A stretch of 64,000 bases of DNA from positions 14,918,496 to 14,982,495 of the forward strand of contig OZ024936.1 in the NCBI GenBank assembly GCA_964017235.1, read 5' to 3'. The notes under the pieces are model-generated. The model saw nothing but the letters and a program-made list of their open reading frames with translations. It did no database searches and had not been told where the DNA came from. This DNA is from Sabellastarte sp. h YS-2021 (Eukaryota > Annelida > Polychaeta > Sabellida > Sabellidae). Positions 12,773 through 25,457 of the stretch are shown one piece after another (position 1 is the stretch's first letter; the number at the start of each line of letters is the position of its first letter). A program made the position numbers and the translations under genes.

Positions 12773-12858
12773 GGGACCCAATTATTTAGTAACACACTCG
12801 TTGGGTTTATAATTTATTAGTATTTACTATATTAGCATACACACTAACACTAAAAATG
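12773..12858 (+). repeat. Direct repeat, copy 1 (partner at 14.32 kb)
   Basis: An ~85-bp segment containing 'ttagtatttactatat' and 'acac(t/c)aacacta' matches 14,318-14,403 in the same orientation with a few substitutions and small indels. The function is unknown. Confidence 0.65.
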
Positions 12859-14317
12859 TATTATTTACATTCTTGTAAAGTTTACCAGTTACATTCTGCA
12901 TCAACAGCAATAGCTGGAGGACTAATATATAGATAAAACTACTTGTGACTAGACATATACATAAGGTCACCTTTGGAAATAATGTTACATATAAGGTGAC
13001 TTTAAGTCAAATCTTAAATCTAACTAATAAGGATTACATAATTATCATACGTGGGCCCAGAGAGGGCCTTACCAAAATATACAGAAGTTAAGGTTACTAC
13101 TAATACATATAGGCCATTAAGGTGATCCTAACTAAAATAACTAAGGTAAGGTCATATTACTGATTGATGGTCAGTTTAAGAGTTGGTCAAATTTTTGGCC
13201 CTAAGAGGGGATCATAAATGATAATACAATGCATTATTGAATTTACGGCGACATTAACATACATGACCCATTAAGGTGGCCTTAAATACATCATAGTGAA
13301 TTTCAGTTAATACGAGTGTTGTATGATCCATTTAAGGTGGCCTCATTGACTAGTTAGACATGTAAAATCTAGATATGTGGTTCAAGGCCACATTTTCGCC
13401 AAATGACAATATTTCAAAGCCAATTGTAAGCAGAAGGGAATGAGTATGAACCCCTCTCTCTGATTAATCTTGAAGTTTTAAATATAAATTTCGTTTACTT
13501 TTGTTGCATCCAAGGTCAAACTTAAGGTCAGATTGAAAACGGGAGATCCAAGATAAAACAATAAAACACATATGAACATACACAAATATACACATTATTG
13601 GACTGTTTTATAATGAGGAATTCTTGCAGACTGGCAGACACTAGCTCATGAACTGGCTCCCTACGTGGCTGAGCAATACAGCCCCTTAAGCTCATACAGG
13701 AACAACCTTACATGACTTTCGGACGGCGACGCTGCCAGCCAGCAAGAAGCCCTGAATTCCATGTAGATTAAAGTTTATATATATATATGCATTAGTTAAA
13801 CTGTGTAGTGTTTTTAAGTCCAGAACAGCTCATACTGAAGAAATTACTTTAAAACTAATTTATATTCCGAGAATTATTGTGTCTTGTTGAGAAGGACACA
13901 AGGCCAGGGAAGCCACCCGTTAAACTTCGACTGGATCCAATAAGGCCTGCCATCCTGTGGAAGGACAGAAGGTAAAGAGCTGAAGGATCCTTGGCACTTG
14001 GATCCAGACCTCTTGCCTCAAGACCTCTAACATGTGGATGCTCTCAATATCTACAAATACAAACAAAGACAAAAGTATATTTAGTTAACATAATTTGAAG
14101 TGGCCACAGGGTGGTTAAGTGGGAAATTTTTTTCCGTTTTAAAAGAGGGGTTTCCTCCTTGAATTACTTTGTACAAGTGAAAATGGCTCCCAAAGGCGGG
14201 AAATTATGGAAAGCAGGGGTCAACCTGAGGCCAACCAATCATAATTTATGACATTTGAAACAAGAATAACCTTCACAGTAGCAACTGACTGGACTGGCAC
14301 CCGACATGCCAACCCCA
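12859..14317. other. Non-coding stretch between direct repeats
   Basis: It contains many short AAGGTGR/AGGTCA-like motifs (about 12,960-13,560) and a short TA run near 13,776. No gene is seen. The flanking direct repeats raise the possibility that this is a non-autonomous element, but no coding remnant or primer-binding site is visible. Confidence 0.45.
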
Positions 14318-14403
14318 CACAGTGACCTGTTTATTTAGTCACACTGGTGGGGTTTAAAATTTAGTAGTATTTACTATATAAGAATACACACCAACACTAA
14401 TTT
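14318..14403 (+). repeat. Direct repeat, copy 2 (partner at 12.77 kb)
   Basis: Second copy of the ~85-bp segment, carrying 'tagtatttactatat' and 'acaccaacacta'. The distance from copy 1 is about 1,545 bp. Confidence 0.65.
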
Positions 14404-15168
14404 TTTGTGGCAAAATAATTTTATTCTAACACTTTATAAATGTTTCAATCACCAATTACAGTACCAATACAATAAAGTATAAATAAAGAAACACTCCGAC
14501 TTTACCTTTCTACAAAACGTAAATGAACAAATAGCATCTCCTGATAGTGTATCATAGTGTAGAAATCAAGAACTATTACCATCGAAATATACCTTTAGTG
14601 GATTCCATTTGCTCTTTATAGACTTTCTAATAATGTTCTTCTCAATATCTTATACTTCTCTTATACTATTATGCACTGCCAAGATATTGAGTTTAGATGG
14701 CACAAATTTACTAATATAAATGTACCTTAAATGGTTAATTAAATGCATGTGGTCTCCACTGGTAACCCCTAAAAGAATGCACTTTTCATTTATTACAGAA
14801 CAGATATTGATACATGGTGAAAGACTATGGGTAATTTGATTCCAAAATGTTTTTACATTTTACAAAAGAGGTGCTCTATAGTTTCAATTTCTTTTCATTA
14901 AGTTTAGTTTGCCTCTATGTTGCACAGACCATTCAAAAATATTTACATAAGATATTTCTTGCACCTTTTACAGTGCCAGCAAAATATTTGAATGTTAAAA
15001 ACAGCCCCTACCATGAAGCTTTCTTGGAAGTCACATGCTGTTTCAAGTCTATCTTCAGTTTCCAGAATGGTCCACTAGCCTTTCTAAAATAAAACTTTTC
15101 ACTTTACACAATATAAAACTAATACAAACAGTACAGATTGCAAGTGTTGCTGCATACACATAAACACC
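14404..15168. other. AT-rich non-coding DNA
   Basis: An 81-codon open frame at 14,847-15,092 has no recognisable domain and high AT content. I do not call it a gene. Confidence 0.5.
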
Positions 15169-15871
15169 AGGGCTGGGATTCACAAAAGGTCTTAAGTTTA
15201 GGCAATTTTTTTACTTAGATAAATCTTAAAGTTATGACTTTTGTCTTAGCTAAGATTTCTCTTAAATTAGGATTCACAAAAATTGCTTAGCAAAATCTTA
15301 GCTGAGACAAAATTTGTGCAAAAAGTCTTAACTATTTTGAATTCAAATTAACTAATCTTAGTAAAACAAAAATATTTTTCATCAATAAATACACCAAACA
15401 TGCTCTTTAAAATTATAAAACAGATTTGTTACTTTTTCTTTGTAAAATTATGTAAAAATAGTAGTATTTGTGTTTTATTGTGAGTCAGCCATTTTTATGA
15501 CATTTTTACCACAAGAAGGTAAAATGTGGAAATTTATAGGTAATTAAATGATGTAAATTTTTATTACAATCCACAGAAATTACTTTTATAGGAAGTATAG
15601 ATCCCCATAGTATATATTTTGTTGGCATAACAAAGGGTAAAATGTAAATACATGCAATGGAATATTTTAAAATTGTCTTAAGTCTGCCCTGCAGTGGTCT
15701 TAAAGTTATGACAAAATCTAAGACAACTTTTTGTCTAAGACCTTTTGTGAATCCCATTTTGTCTAAGCAAAAAAAAAGTCTTAACTTTATGACAAAATTC
15801 TTGCACAGTTAAGACTTTTCTCTCAAAGTTATGACAATTTTTTGCTTAAGACCTTTTGTGAATCCCGGCCC
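15169..15871. mobile_element. MITE-like element with terminal inverted repeats (703 bp)
   Basis: The left end GGGCTGGGATTCACAAAAGG and the reverse complement of the right end (GGGCCGGGATTCACAAAAGG) differ by one base. The match continues into GTCTTAAG. Diverged copies of 'ggattcacaaaa' with 'cttag' recur inside (near 15,270, and near 15,750 inverted), so each arm is itself built of repeats. The centre is AT-rich and has no transposase. This fits a non-autonomous DNA transposon or foldback element. No clear target-site duplication was found, so the superfamily is open. Confidence 0.82.
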
Positions 15872-16913
15872 AGATAATTTCCTTTCAGAAAGAATTTTAT
15901 TGCGTCATTCTTTATGCACACTTCAAATTTTATAAATTTTAATTTCACATCTACTACCACGTAGTGGTAGTACCAATGCTAATAAATAACTCAAATTGGG
16001 TCATATCAGTATAGGACCTCTGTGAATCCCACTAGTTGAAACTAAATGGATTCAAATCATGAACGTCTAGTTACTAAACACCAAAGTTAGTAATAAGACC
16101 AAGAAGTCTGCACAAAGCTATTCAATTATTTGGACATTTAGTTATTACGCTTACAATAAAGCTGCCAATTTAATGTGAATATAAAATTTCATCAACTTGA
16201 CAAGTGTTCAACTGTATGTTGAATATATACTGGCTAACCATTGTAGCACAACAGATGAAATTTAATCTTGTAAATCAAGATTAAACAACTACAACAGAGT
16301 AGACATAAAATATTTGCAACTACCATGATGTTTACCGTTATAAATTATGACTAGTTATATCAGGCACAGATCAATCAACTGGCTGCCAGTTGTAGTTCTT
16401 CAATATGTAGGTTTTTGTTTATACATATTATTTTAAAGAAATTGAAACTTTTGATTTGCAGCCAAAACTTCAAGTGAATAAAGTCTAAGACTGTTACATT
16501 TATGAATAATGTGGAGCCAAAACTGTTCTTACCAGGTTTATTAGGAACATGTTTGGGTTTTCTGGTTAACAGTCACTTCATGCTGAAATGTTCTTTCCCC
16601 CTTTGGCTGTACTTCCGTAGTGTCCTGCTTATTACTGTAATGCACCTAAAAATACCTTTCAGCATTACTCAAAAACTTGATATAACTTGTGTTCAGTATA
16701 AACAAATATCAATATCAAACAAAGTGGGCCATATTCAACTCTTCAAGTAAGAATACTTTTTGATCTGTTGTTTTCAGAATATAAATAAAAACATACACTA
16801 TTTGTTCCCAAGCTATGGATACCATCAGTACATATCTGTGTGTTATCCAAAAATGTGGCCTACAAATGAAACAAAGAGACTAACTTTTCAAATATATCCA
16901 GCAAATATTGGTT
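15872..16913. other. AT-rich non-coding DNA
   Basis: Flank between the MITE-like element and the macrosatellite. No gene is supported. Confidence 0.5.
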
Positions 16914-17925
16914 CTAAGCCAAAATTAATTCTGCAAGATTAGTTGACGGAATGAAACCAAAACCTTTGGTATTTTGATCTAGACATTGTTTATGATCTAA
17001 AGATGGATATCTGGCCTTAATAATTGTATCTGGAATTAATCTGTCACGTTTGCACACAGGGGAAGTAAGAGATGCGTAAGAAAATGGGACAGCTTTACTG
17101 TCAGTACTGACACCATTATCATATGCCATTTGAGTACTGCCAATGACCCCAACCATCAGCGGAAATTGTGATGATTTGTTCAGCATTAGTATTACTGTGA
17201 TCAGCCATGCTGTGTTCATGAATATTTTCATTATTATGATGCATACTACCCAATTTTGACCCTGATCCGTTTTTATTGCCCCTTAATGTTAAAGAAGCAT
17301 CAACATTTGTATGTGGTATTTCTGCAATACTATCAGAAGTACTGTCTGCATAGCATACAATAGGAATGGATGTACCCAATGTTTGCCCCGTTTTGTTTTT
17401 ATTGCCCTTGAAAGAGGAGTCAGAAAGATCCATGCTATCTATAAGTTTACCACTGTTGTGCTGCTGTGCCCAATGTTTGCCCTTTTCCGTTTTTATTGCC
17501 CCTTAATGTTAAAGAAGCATCAACATTTGTATGTGGTATTTGTGCAATGCTATCATAAGTACTGTCTGCATAGCATACAATAGGCATGGATGTACCCAAT
17601 GTTTGCCCCGTTTTGTTTTTATTGCCCTTGAAAGAGGAGTCAGAAAGATCCATGCTATCAATAGGTTTACCATTATGTTGTACTGCTGTGCCCAATGTTT
17701 GCCCTTTTCCGTTTTTATTGCCCCTTGAAGTCAAAGCAGCAGCATTAGCAGGTGCACTATATGTATTTGAACCAGAGTGGCTATCCGTAACTTGCAACTG
17801 ACTAAGAACTTGAAAGCGATTGCTCAAAGTTAAGGGTTGTTCATTTGTGGTAGCTTTCTGGTTATGTTTCACTGTACTGGTACTTCTGTATGTTTGTAAA
17901 GGTTTACTATGTTTTATTCATTAGT
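16914..17925 (-). pseudogene. Ngaro-type ORF2 N-terminal fragment at left edge of array
   Basis: The minus-strand translation matches the N-terminal linker of the intact RT ORF at 60.8-63.4 kb. A SNRFQVLSQL segment (near 17,815) parallels SNRFQILQNL (residues 133-142). SMPI and NKTG motifs parallel residues 206-217. At the left edge, RLIPDTI and GFGFIPSTNL parallel QRIPDHV and DFGFIPLTPL (residues 272-308). Between these lie extra tandem copies of a GNKNxxGQTLG motif not present in the intact element. At least two frameshifts break it: one in the 220-bp duplication near 17,455 and one near 17,140. The part at 16,914-17,150 is absent from all other units, so this is the longest copy and possibly the founder. 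RT and RNase H are missing. Confidence 0.75.
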
Positions 17926-18812
17926 AACTTGAAATCATTGCAATCTTCATACAGCCTAGTACCGGGATCATGGTCGAACCTTTGCATGTGATTTTACTGA
18001 TATTTATGGTCGATACAAGCAGTATTTACTGGCATGGACATCACATCCATGATTCATCAATACTTACAGATACACCCATGGCACGCACAACTTTTGTAAA
18101 ACAGAAGTAAAACAAAAGGACATGTAAGGGTTTGATAATTTGGTCTGCATAAATATTGTCAATTTACAGATGAGGTTCAAAAGATATTGTTTTCAAAACA
18201 TCAGTTATTATATTTATCTAATAGAAACTTTTACTTTACCGATAAAAATTTTATTACTATTTTAGCACAATTCAGGTAGCTTTGAAAGCACTTCTGGACT
18301 AATTGCATTATGTTGACCCTACTTTTTACGTTAATTTCCTTCTTATTTTCTAGAGGATTTGGTGATGTTTAATGACATTAGATATTATATATGAGGAATT
18401 GAAATGAATTTAGGAAGGAATTTAATCATACCTGCAGCGCAGTTCAGCATGCCTCTCATATTCCTGTCTCATTCTCTATTCCACCTTTAAAACATCTTGC
18501 TAAAATAGCTAAACAGAAGAATATTAAAACATTGTGCATTTAAAATAGCTCTCAAGGAAGGTACTGGGCACTTTTATCCCATTCAACGATTTAGGCAAGT
18601 TACATTTACAACAAATCTTCATACAGCGCAGATGAAGTGAGGTGATACATCTCATTGAATAGGCATGGTTGTATTGTAGCTGTCCCTACAATTTACCACT
18701 GGTTAGATTCAAACCAAACAGATTAAACATCAAATGTGCTAATCACTTGGCTGATGAGAACCTGTTTTAGTAGTCCATCTACCTGATGCTGTGTTACATG
18801 TTAACTTTGCGC
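17151..18812. repeat. Unit 1 (left edge)
   Basis: One base longer than its neighbours near its start. Its left junction departs from the other units just before 'aaccatcag' and continues into more ORF2-like sequence. Its right half resembles type A ('gaggaattg', 'ggtagctttg'). Confidence 0.9.
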
Positions 18813-19580
18813 AACCATCAGTGGAAATGGGATGATTTGTTCAACATTAGTATTACTGTGATCAGCCATGCTGTGTTCATGAATATTTTCATTATTATGA
18901 TGCATACTACCCAATTTTGACCCTGTTCCGTTTTTATTGCCCCTTAATGTTAAAGAAGCATCAACATTTGTATGTGGTATTTCTGCAATACTATCAGAAG
19001 TACTGTCTGCATAGCATACAATAGGAATGGATGTACCCAATGTTTGCCCCGTTTTGTTTTTATTGCCCTTGAAAGAGGAGTCAGAAAGATCCATGCTATC
19101 TATAAGTTTACCACTGTTGTGCTGCTGTGCCCAATGTTTGCCCTTTTCCGTTTTTATTGCCCCTTAATGTTAAAGAAGCATCAACATTTGTATGTGGTAT
19201 TTGTGCAATGCTATCATAAGTACTGTCTGCATAGCATACAATAGGCATGGATGTACCCAATGTTTGCCCCGTTTTGTTTTTATTGCCCTTGAAAGAGGAG
19301 TCAGAAAGATCCATGCTATCAATAGGTTTACCATTATGTTGTACTGCTGTGCCCAATGTTTGCCCTTTTCCGTTTTTATTGCCCCTTGAAGTCAAAGCAG
19401 CAGCATTAGCAGGTGCACTATATGTATTTGAACCAGAGTGGCTATCCGTAACTTGCAACTGACTAAGAACTTGAAAGCGATTGCTCAAAGTTAAGGGTTG
19501 TTCATTTGTGGTAGCTTTCTGGTTATGTTTCACTGTACTGGTACTTCTGTATGTTTGTAAAGGTTTACTATGTTTTATTC
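18813..19580 (-). pseudogene. ORF2-derived half of a unit (representative)
   Basis: Shown for unit 2; the same arrangement occurs in every unit. Two minus-strand frames are open: 97 codons (18,801-19,094) and 141 codons (19,108-19,533). They are the same ancestral frame split by a net 2-base deletion between the two halves of the internal duplication ('caacagtgg' against 'caacataatgg'). The larger frame starts from a GTG, not an ATG. Because every copy shares the lesion, this was a pseudogene before it was amplified. I infer no protein product. Confidence 0.8.
18910..19400 (-). repeat. Nested ~220-bp tandem duplication inside the unit
   Basis: Shown for unit 2. Blocks 18,910-19,129 and 19,130-19,351 are tandem copies, followed by a partial third copy. 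Each block begins with a short module encoding GNKNxxGQTLG on the minus strand, and the same module also recurs at half-block spacing. All units carry it, so it predates amplification of the 1,661-bp unit. Confidence 0.88.
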
Positions 19581-20473
19581 ATTAGTAACTTGAAATCATT
19601 GCAATCTTCATACAGCCTAGTACCGGGATCATGGTCGAACCTTTGCATGTGATTTTACTGATATTTATGGTCGATACAAGCAGTATTTACTGGCATGGAC
19701 ATCACATCCATGATTCATCAATACTTACAGATACACCCATGGCACGCACAACTTTTCTAAAACAGAAGTAAAACAAAAGGACATGTAAGGGTTTGATAAT
19801 TTGGTCTGCATAAATATTGTCAATTTACAGATGAGGTTCAAAAGATATTGTTTTCAAAACATCAGTTATTATATTTATCTAATAGAAACTTTTACTTTAC
19901 CGATAAAAATTTTATTACTATTTTAGCACAATTCAGGTAGCTTTGAAAGCACTTCTGGACTAATTGCATTATGTTGACCCTACTTTTTACGTTAATTTCC
20001 TTCTTATTTTCTAGAGGATTTGGTGATGTTTAATGACATTAGATATTATATATGAGGAATTGAAATGAATTTAGGAAGGAATTTAATCATACCTGCAGCG
20101 CAGTTCAGCATGCCTCTCATATTCCTGTCTCATTCTCTATTCCACCTTTAAAACATCTTGCTAAAATAGCTAAACAGAAGAATATTAAAACATTGTGCAT
20201 TTAAAATAGCTCTCAAGGAAGGTACTGGGCACTTTTATCCCATTCAACGATTTAGGCAAGTTACATTTACAACAAATCTTCATACAGCGCAGATGAAGTG
20301 AGGTGATACATCTCATTGAATAGGCATGGTTGTATTGTAGCTGTCCCTACAATTTACCACTGGTTAGATTCAAACCAAACAGATTAAACATCAAATGTGC
20401 TAATCACTTGGCTGATGAGAACCTGTTTTAGTAGTCCATCTACCTGATGCTGTGTTACATGTTAACTTTGCGC

Positions 20474-22134
20474 AACCATCAGTGGAAATGGGATGATTTG
20501 TTCAACATTAGTATTACTGTGATCAGCCATGCTGTGTTCATGAATATTTTCATTATTATGATGCATACTACCCAATTTTGACCCTGTTCCGTTTTTATTG
20601 CCCCTTAATGTTAAAGAAGCATCAACATTTGTATGTGGTATTTCTGCAATACTATCAGAAGTACTGTCTGCATAGCATACAATAGGAATGGATGTACCCA
20701 ATGTTTGCCCCGTTTTGTTTTTATTGCCCTTGAAAGAGGAGTCAGAAAGATCCATGCTATCTATAAGTTTACCACTGTTGTGCTGCTGTGCCCAATGTTT
20801 GCCCTTTTCCGTTTTTATTGCCCCTTAATGTTAAAGAAGCATCAACATTTGTATGTGGTATTTGTGCAATGCTATCATAAGTACTGTCTGCATAGCATAC
20901 AATAGGCATGGATGTACCCAATGTTTGCCCCGTTTTGTTTTTATTGCCCTTGAAAGAGGAGTCAGAAAGATCCATGCTATCAATAGGTTTACCATTATGT
21001 TGTGCTGCTGTGCCCAATGTTTGCCCTTTTCCGTTTTTATTGCCCCTTGAAGTCAAAGCAGCAGCATTAGCAGGTGCACTATATGTATTTGAACCAGAGT
21101 GGCTATCCGTAACTTGCAACTGACTAAGAACTTGAAAGCGATTGCTCAAAGTTAAGGGTTGTTCATTTGTGGTAGCTTTCTGGTTATGTTTCACTGTACT
21201 GGTACTTCTGTATGTCTGTAAAGGTTTACTATGTTTTATTCATTAGTAACTTGAAATCATTGCAATCTTCATACAGCCTAGTACCGGGATCATGGTCGAA
21301 CCTTTGCATGTGATTTTACCGATATTTATGGTCGATACAAGCAGTATTTACTGGCATGGACATCACATCCATGATTCATCAATACTTACAGATACACCCA
21401 TGGCACGCACAACTTTTCTAAAACAGAAGTAAAACAAAAGGACATGTAAGGGTTTGATAATTTGGTCTGCATAAATATTGTCAATTTACAGATGAGGTTC
21501 AAAAGATATTGTTTTCAAAACATCAGTTATTATATTTATCTAATAGAAACTTTTACTTTATCGATAAAAATTTTATTACTATTTTAGCACAATTCAGGTG
21601 GCTTTGAAAGCACTTCTGGACTAATTGCATTATGTTGACCCTACTTTTTACGTGAATTTCCTTCTTATTTTCTAGAGGATTTTGTGATGTTTAATGACAT
21701 TAGATATTATATATGAAGAGTTGAAATGAATTTAGGAAGGAATTTAATCATACCTGCAGCGCAGTTCAGCATGCCTCTCATATTCCTGTCTCATTCTCTA
21801 TTCCACCTTTAAAACATCTTGCTAAAATAGCTAAACAGAAGAATATTAAAACATTGTGCATTTAAAATAGCTCTCAAGGAAGGTACTGGGCACTTTTATC
21901 CCATTCAACGATTTAGGCAAGTTACATTTACAACAAATCTTCATACAGCTCAGATTAAGTGAGGTGATACATCTCATTGAATAGGCATGGTTGTATTGTA
22001 GCTGTCCCTACAATTTACCACTGGTTAGATTCAAACCAAACAGATTAAACATCAAATGTGCTAATCACTTGGCTGATGAGAACCTGTTTTAGTAGTCCAT
22101 CTACCTGATGCTGTGTTACATGTTAACTTTGCGC
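20474..22134. repeat. Unit 3, type B
   Basis: Marked by 'tatgtctgtaaagg', 'tttaccgatattt', 'tttatcgataaa', 'acgtgaattt' and 'gctcagattaag'. Matches unit 8. Confidence 0.93.
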
Positions 22135-23795
22135 AACCATCAGTGGAAATGGGATGATTTGTTCAACATTAGTATTACTGTGATCAGCCATGCTGTGTTC
22201 ATAAATATTTTCATTATTATGATGCATACTACCCAATTTTGACACTGTTACGGTTTTATTGCCCCTTAATGTTAAAGAAGCATCAACATTTGTATGTGGT
22301 ATTTCTGCAATGCTATCAGAAGTACTGTCTGCATAGCATACAATAGGAATGGATGTACCCAATGTTTGCCCCGTTTTGTTTTTATTGCCCTTGAAAGAGG
22401 AGTCAGAAAGATCCATGCTATCTATAAGTTTACCACTGTTGTGCTGCTGTGCCCAATGTTTGCCCTTTTCCGCTTTTATTGCCCCTTAATGTTAAAGAAG
22501 CATCAACATTTGTATGTGGTATTTGTGCAATGCTATCATAAGTACTGTCTGCATAGCATACAATAGGCATGGATGTACCCAATGTTTGCCCCGTTTTGTT
22601 TTTATTGCCCTTGAAAGAGGAGTCAGAAAGATCCATGCTATCAATAGGTTTACCATTATGTTGTGCTGCTGTGCCCAATGTTTGCCCTTTTCCGTTTTTA
22701 TTGCCCCTTGAAGTCAAAGCAGCAGCATTAGCAGGTGCACTGTATGTATTTGAACCAGAGTGGCTATCCGTAACTTGCAACTGACTAAGAACTTGAAAGC
22801 GATTGCTCAAAGTTAAGGGTTGTTCATTTGTGGTAGCTTTCTGGTTATGTTTCACTGTACTGGTACTTCTGTATGTTTGTAAAGGTTTACTATGTTTTAT
22901 TCATTAGTAACTTGAAATCATTGCAATCTTCATACAGCCTAGTACCGGGATCATGGTCGAACCTTTGCATGTGATTTTACTGATATTTATGGTCGATACA
23001 AGCAGTATTTACTGGCATGGACATCACATCCATGATTCATCAATACTTACAGATACACCCATGGCACGCACAACTTTTCTAAAACAGAAGTAAAACAAAA
23101 GGACATGTAAGGGTTTGATAATTTGGTCTGCATAAATATTGTCAATTTACAGATGAGGTTCAAAAGATATTGTTTTCAAAACATCAGTTATTATATTTAT
23201 CTAATAGAAACTTTTACTTTATCGATAAAAATTTTATTACTATTTTAGCACAATTCAGGTGGCTTTGAAAGCACTTCTGGACTAATTGCATTATGTTGAC
23301 CCTACTTTTTACGTGAATTTCCTTCTTATTTTCTAGAGGATTTTGTGATGTTTAATGACATTAGATATTATATATGAAGAGTTGAAATGAATTTAGGAAG
23401 GAATTTAATCATACCTGCAGCGCAGTTCAGCATGCCTCTCATATTCCTGTCTCATTCTCTATTCCACCTTTAAAACATCTTGCTAAAATAGCTAAACAGA
23501 AGAATATTAAAACATTGTGCATTTAAAATAGCTCTCAAGGAAGGTACTGGGCACTTTTATCCCATTCAACGATTTAGGCAAGTTACATTTACAACAAATC
23601 TTCATACAGCTCAGATTAAGTGAGGTGATACATCTCATTGAACAGGCATGGTTGTATTGTAGCTGTCCCTACAATTTACCACTGGTTAGATTCAAACCAA
23701 ACAGATTAAACATCAAATGTGCTAATCACTTGGCTGATGAGAACCTGTTTTAGTAGTCCATCTACCTGATGCTGTGTTACATGTTAACTTTGCGC
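22135..23795. repeat. Unit 4, type C
   Basis: Marked by 'gacactgttacgg' (changes GNKNG to GNKTV), 'ttcataaatat', 'ttccgctttta' and 'gcactgtatg'. Matches unit 9. Confidence 0.93.
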
Positions 23796-25457
23796 AACCA
23801 TCAGTGGAAATGGGATGATTTGTTCAACATTAGTATTACTGTGATCAGCCATGCTGTGTTCATGAATATTTTCATTATTATGATGCATACTACCCAATTT
23901 CGACCCTGTTCCGTTTTCATTGCCCCTTAATGTTAAAGAAGCATCAACATTTGTATGTGGTATTTCTGCAATGCTATCAGAAGTACTGTCTGCATAGCAT
24001 ACAATAGGAATGGATGTACCCAATGTTTACCCCGTTTTGTTTTTATTGCCCTTGAAAGAGGAGTCAGAAAGATCCATGCTATCTATAAGTTTACCACTGT
24101 TGTGCTGCTGTGCCCAATGTTTGCCCTTTTCCGTTTTTATTGCCCCTTAATGTTAAAGAAGCATCAACATTTGTATGTGGTATTTGTGCAATGCTATCAT
24201 AAGTACTGTCTGTATAGCATACAATAGGCATGGATGTACCCAATGTTTGCCCCGTTTTGTTTTTATTGCCCTTGAAAGAGGCGTCAGAAAGATCCATGCT
24301 ATCAATAGGTTTACCATTATGTTGTGCTGCTGTGCCCAATGTTTGCCCTTTTCCGTTTTTATTGCCCCTTGAAGTCAAAGCAGCAGCATTAGCAGGTGCA
24401 CTATATGTATTTGAACCAGAGTGGCTATCCGTAACTTGCAACTGACTAAGAACTTGAAAGCGATTGCTCAAAGTTAAGGGTTGTTCATTTGTGGTAGCTT
24501 TCTGGTTATGTTTCACTGTACTGGTACTTCTGTATGTTTGTAAAGGTTTACTATGTTTTATTCATTAGTAACTTGAAATCATTGCAATCTTCATACAGCC
24601 TAGTACCGGGATCATGGTCTAACCTTTGCATGTGATTTTACTGATATTTATGGTCGATACAAGCAGTATTTACTGGCATGGACATCACATCCATGATTCT
24701 TCAATACTTACAGATACACCCATGGCACGCACAACTTTTCTAAAACAGAAGTAAAACAAAAGGACATGTAAGGGTTTGATAATTTGGTCTGCATAAATAT
24801 TGTCAATTTACAGATGAGGTTCAAAAGATATTGTTTTCAAAACATCAGTTATTATATTTATCTAATAGAAACTTTTACTTTACCGATAAAAATTTTATTA
24901 CTATTTTAGCACAATTCAGGTGGCTTTGAAATCACTTCTGGACTAATTGCATTATGTTGACCCTACTTTTTACGTTAATTTCCTTCTTATTTTCTAGAGG
25001 ATTTGGTCATGTTTAATGACATTAGATATTATATATGAAGAGTTGAAATGAATTTAGGAAGGAATTTAATCATACCTGCAGTGCAGTTCAGCATGCCTCT
25101 CATTTTCCTGTCTCATTCTCTATTCCACCTTTAAAACATCTTGCTAAAATAGCTAAACAGAAGAATATTAAAACATTGTGCATTTAAAATAGCTCTCAAG
25201 GAAGGTACTGGGCACTTTTATCCCATTCAACGATTTAGGCAAGTTACATTTACAACAAATCTTCATACAGCTCAGATGAAGTGAGGTGATACATCTCATT
25301 AAACAGGCATGGTTGTATTGTAGCTGTCCCTACAATTTACCACTGGTTAGATTCAAAACCACACAGATTAAACATCAAATGTGCTAATCACTTGGCTGAT
25401 GAGAACCTGTTTTAGTAGTCCATCTACCTGATGCTGTGTTACATGTTAACTTTGCGC
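23796..25457. repeat. Unit 5, type D
   Basis: Marked by 'ccgttttcattg', 'aatgtttacccc' (a minus-strand CAA to TAA stop), 'gaggcgtcag', 'gtctgtatagc' and a tail with 'ctgcagtgcag' and 'cattttcctg'. Matches unit 10. Confidence 0.93.

Larger units (their letters stand above)
18813..20473. repeat. Unit 2, type A
   Basis: Marked by 'ttgtactgctg' (AVQ reading) and 'aggtagcttt', with 'gaggaattg' in the non-coding half. Nearly identical to unit 7. Confidence 0.93.
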
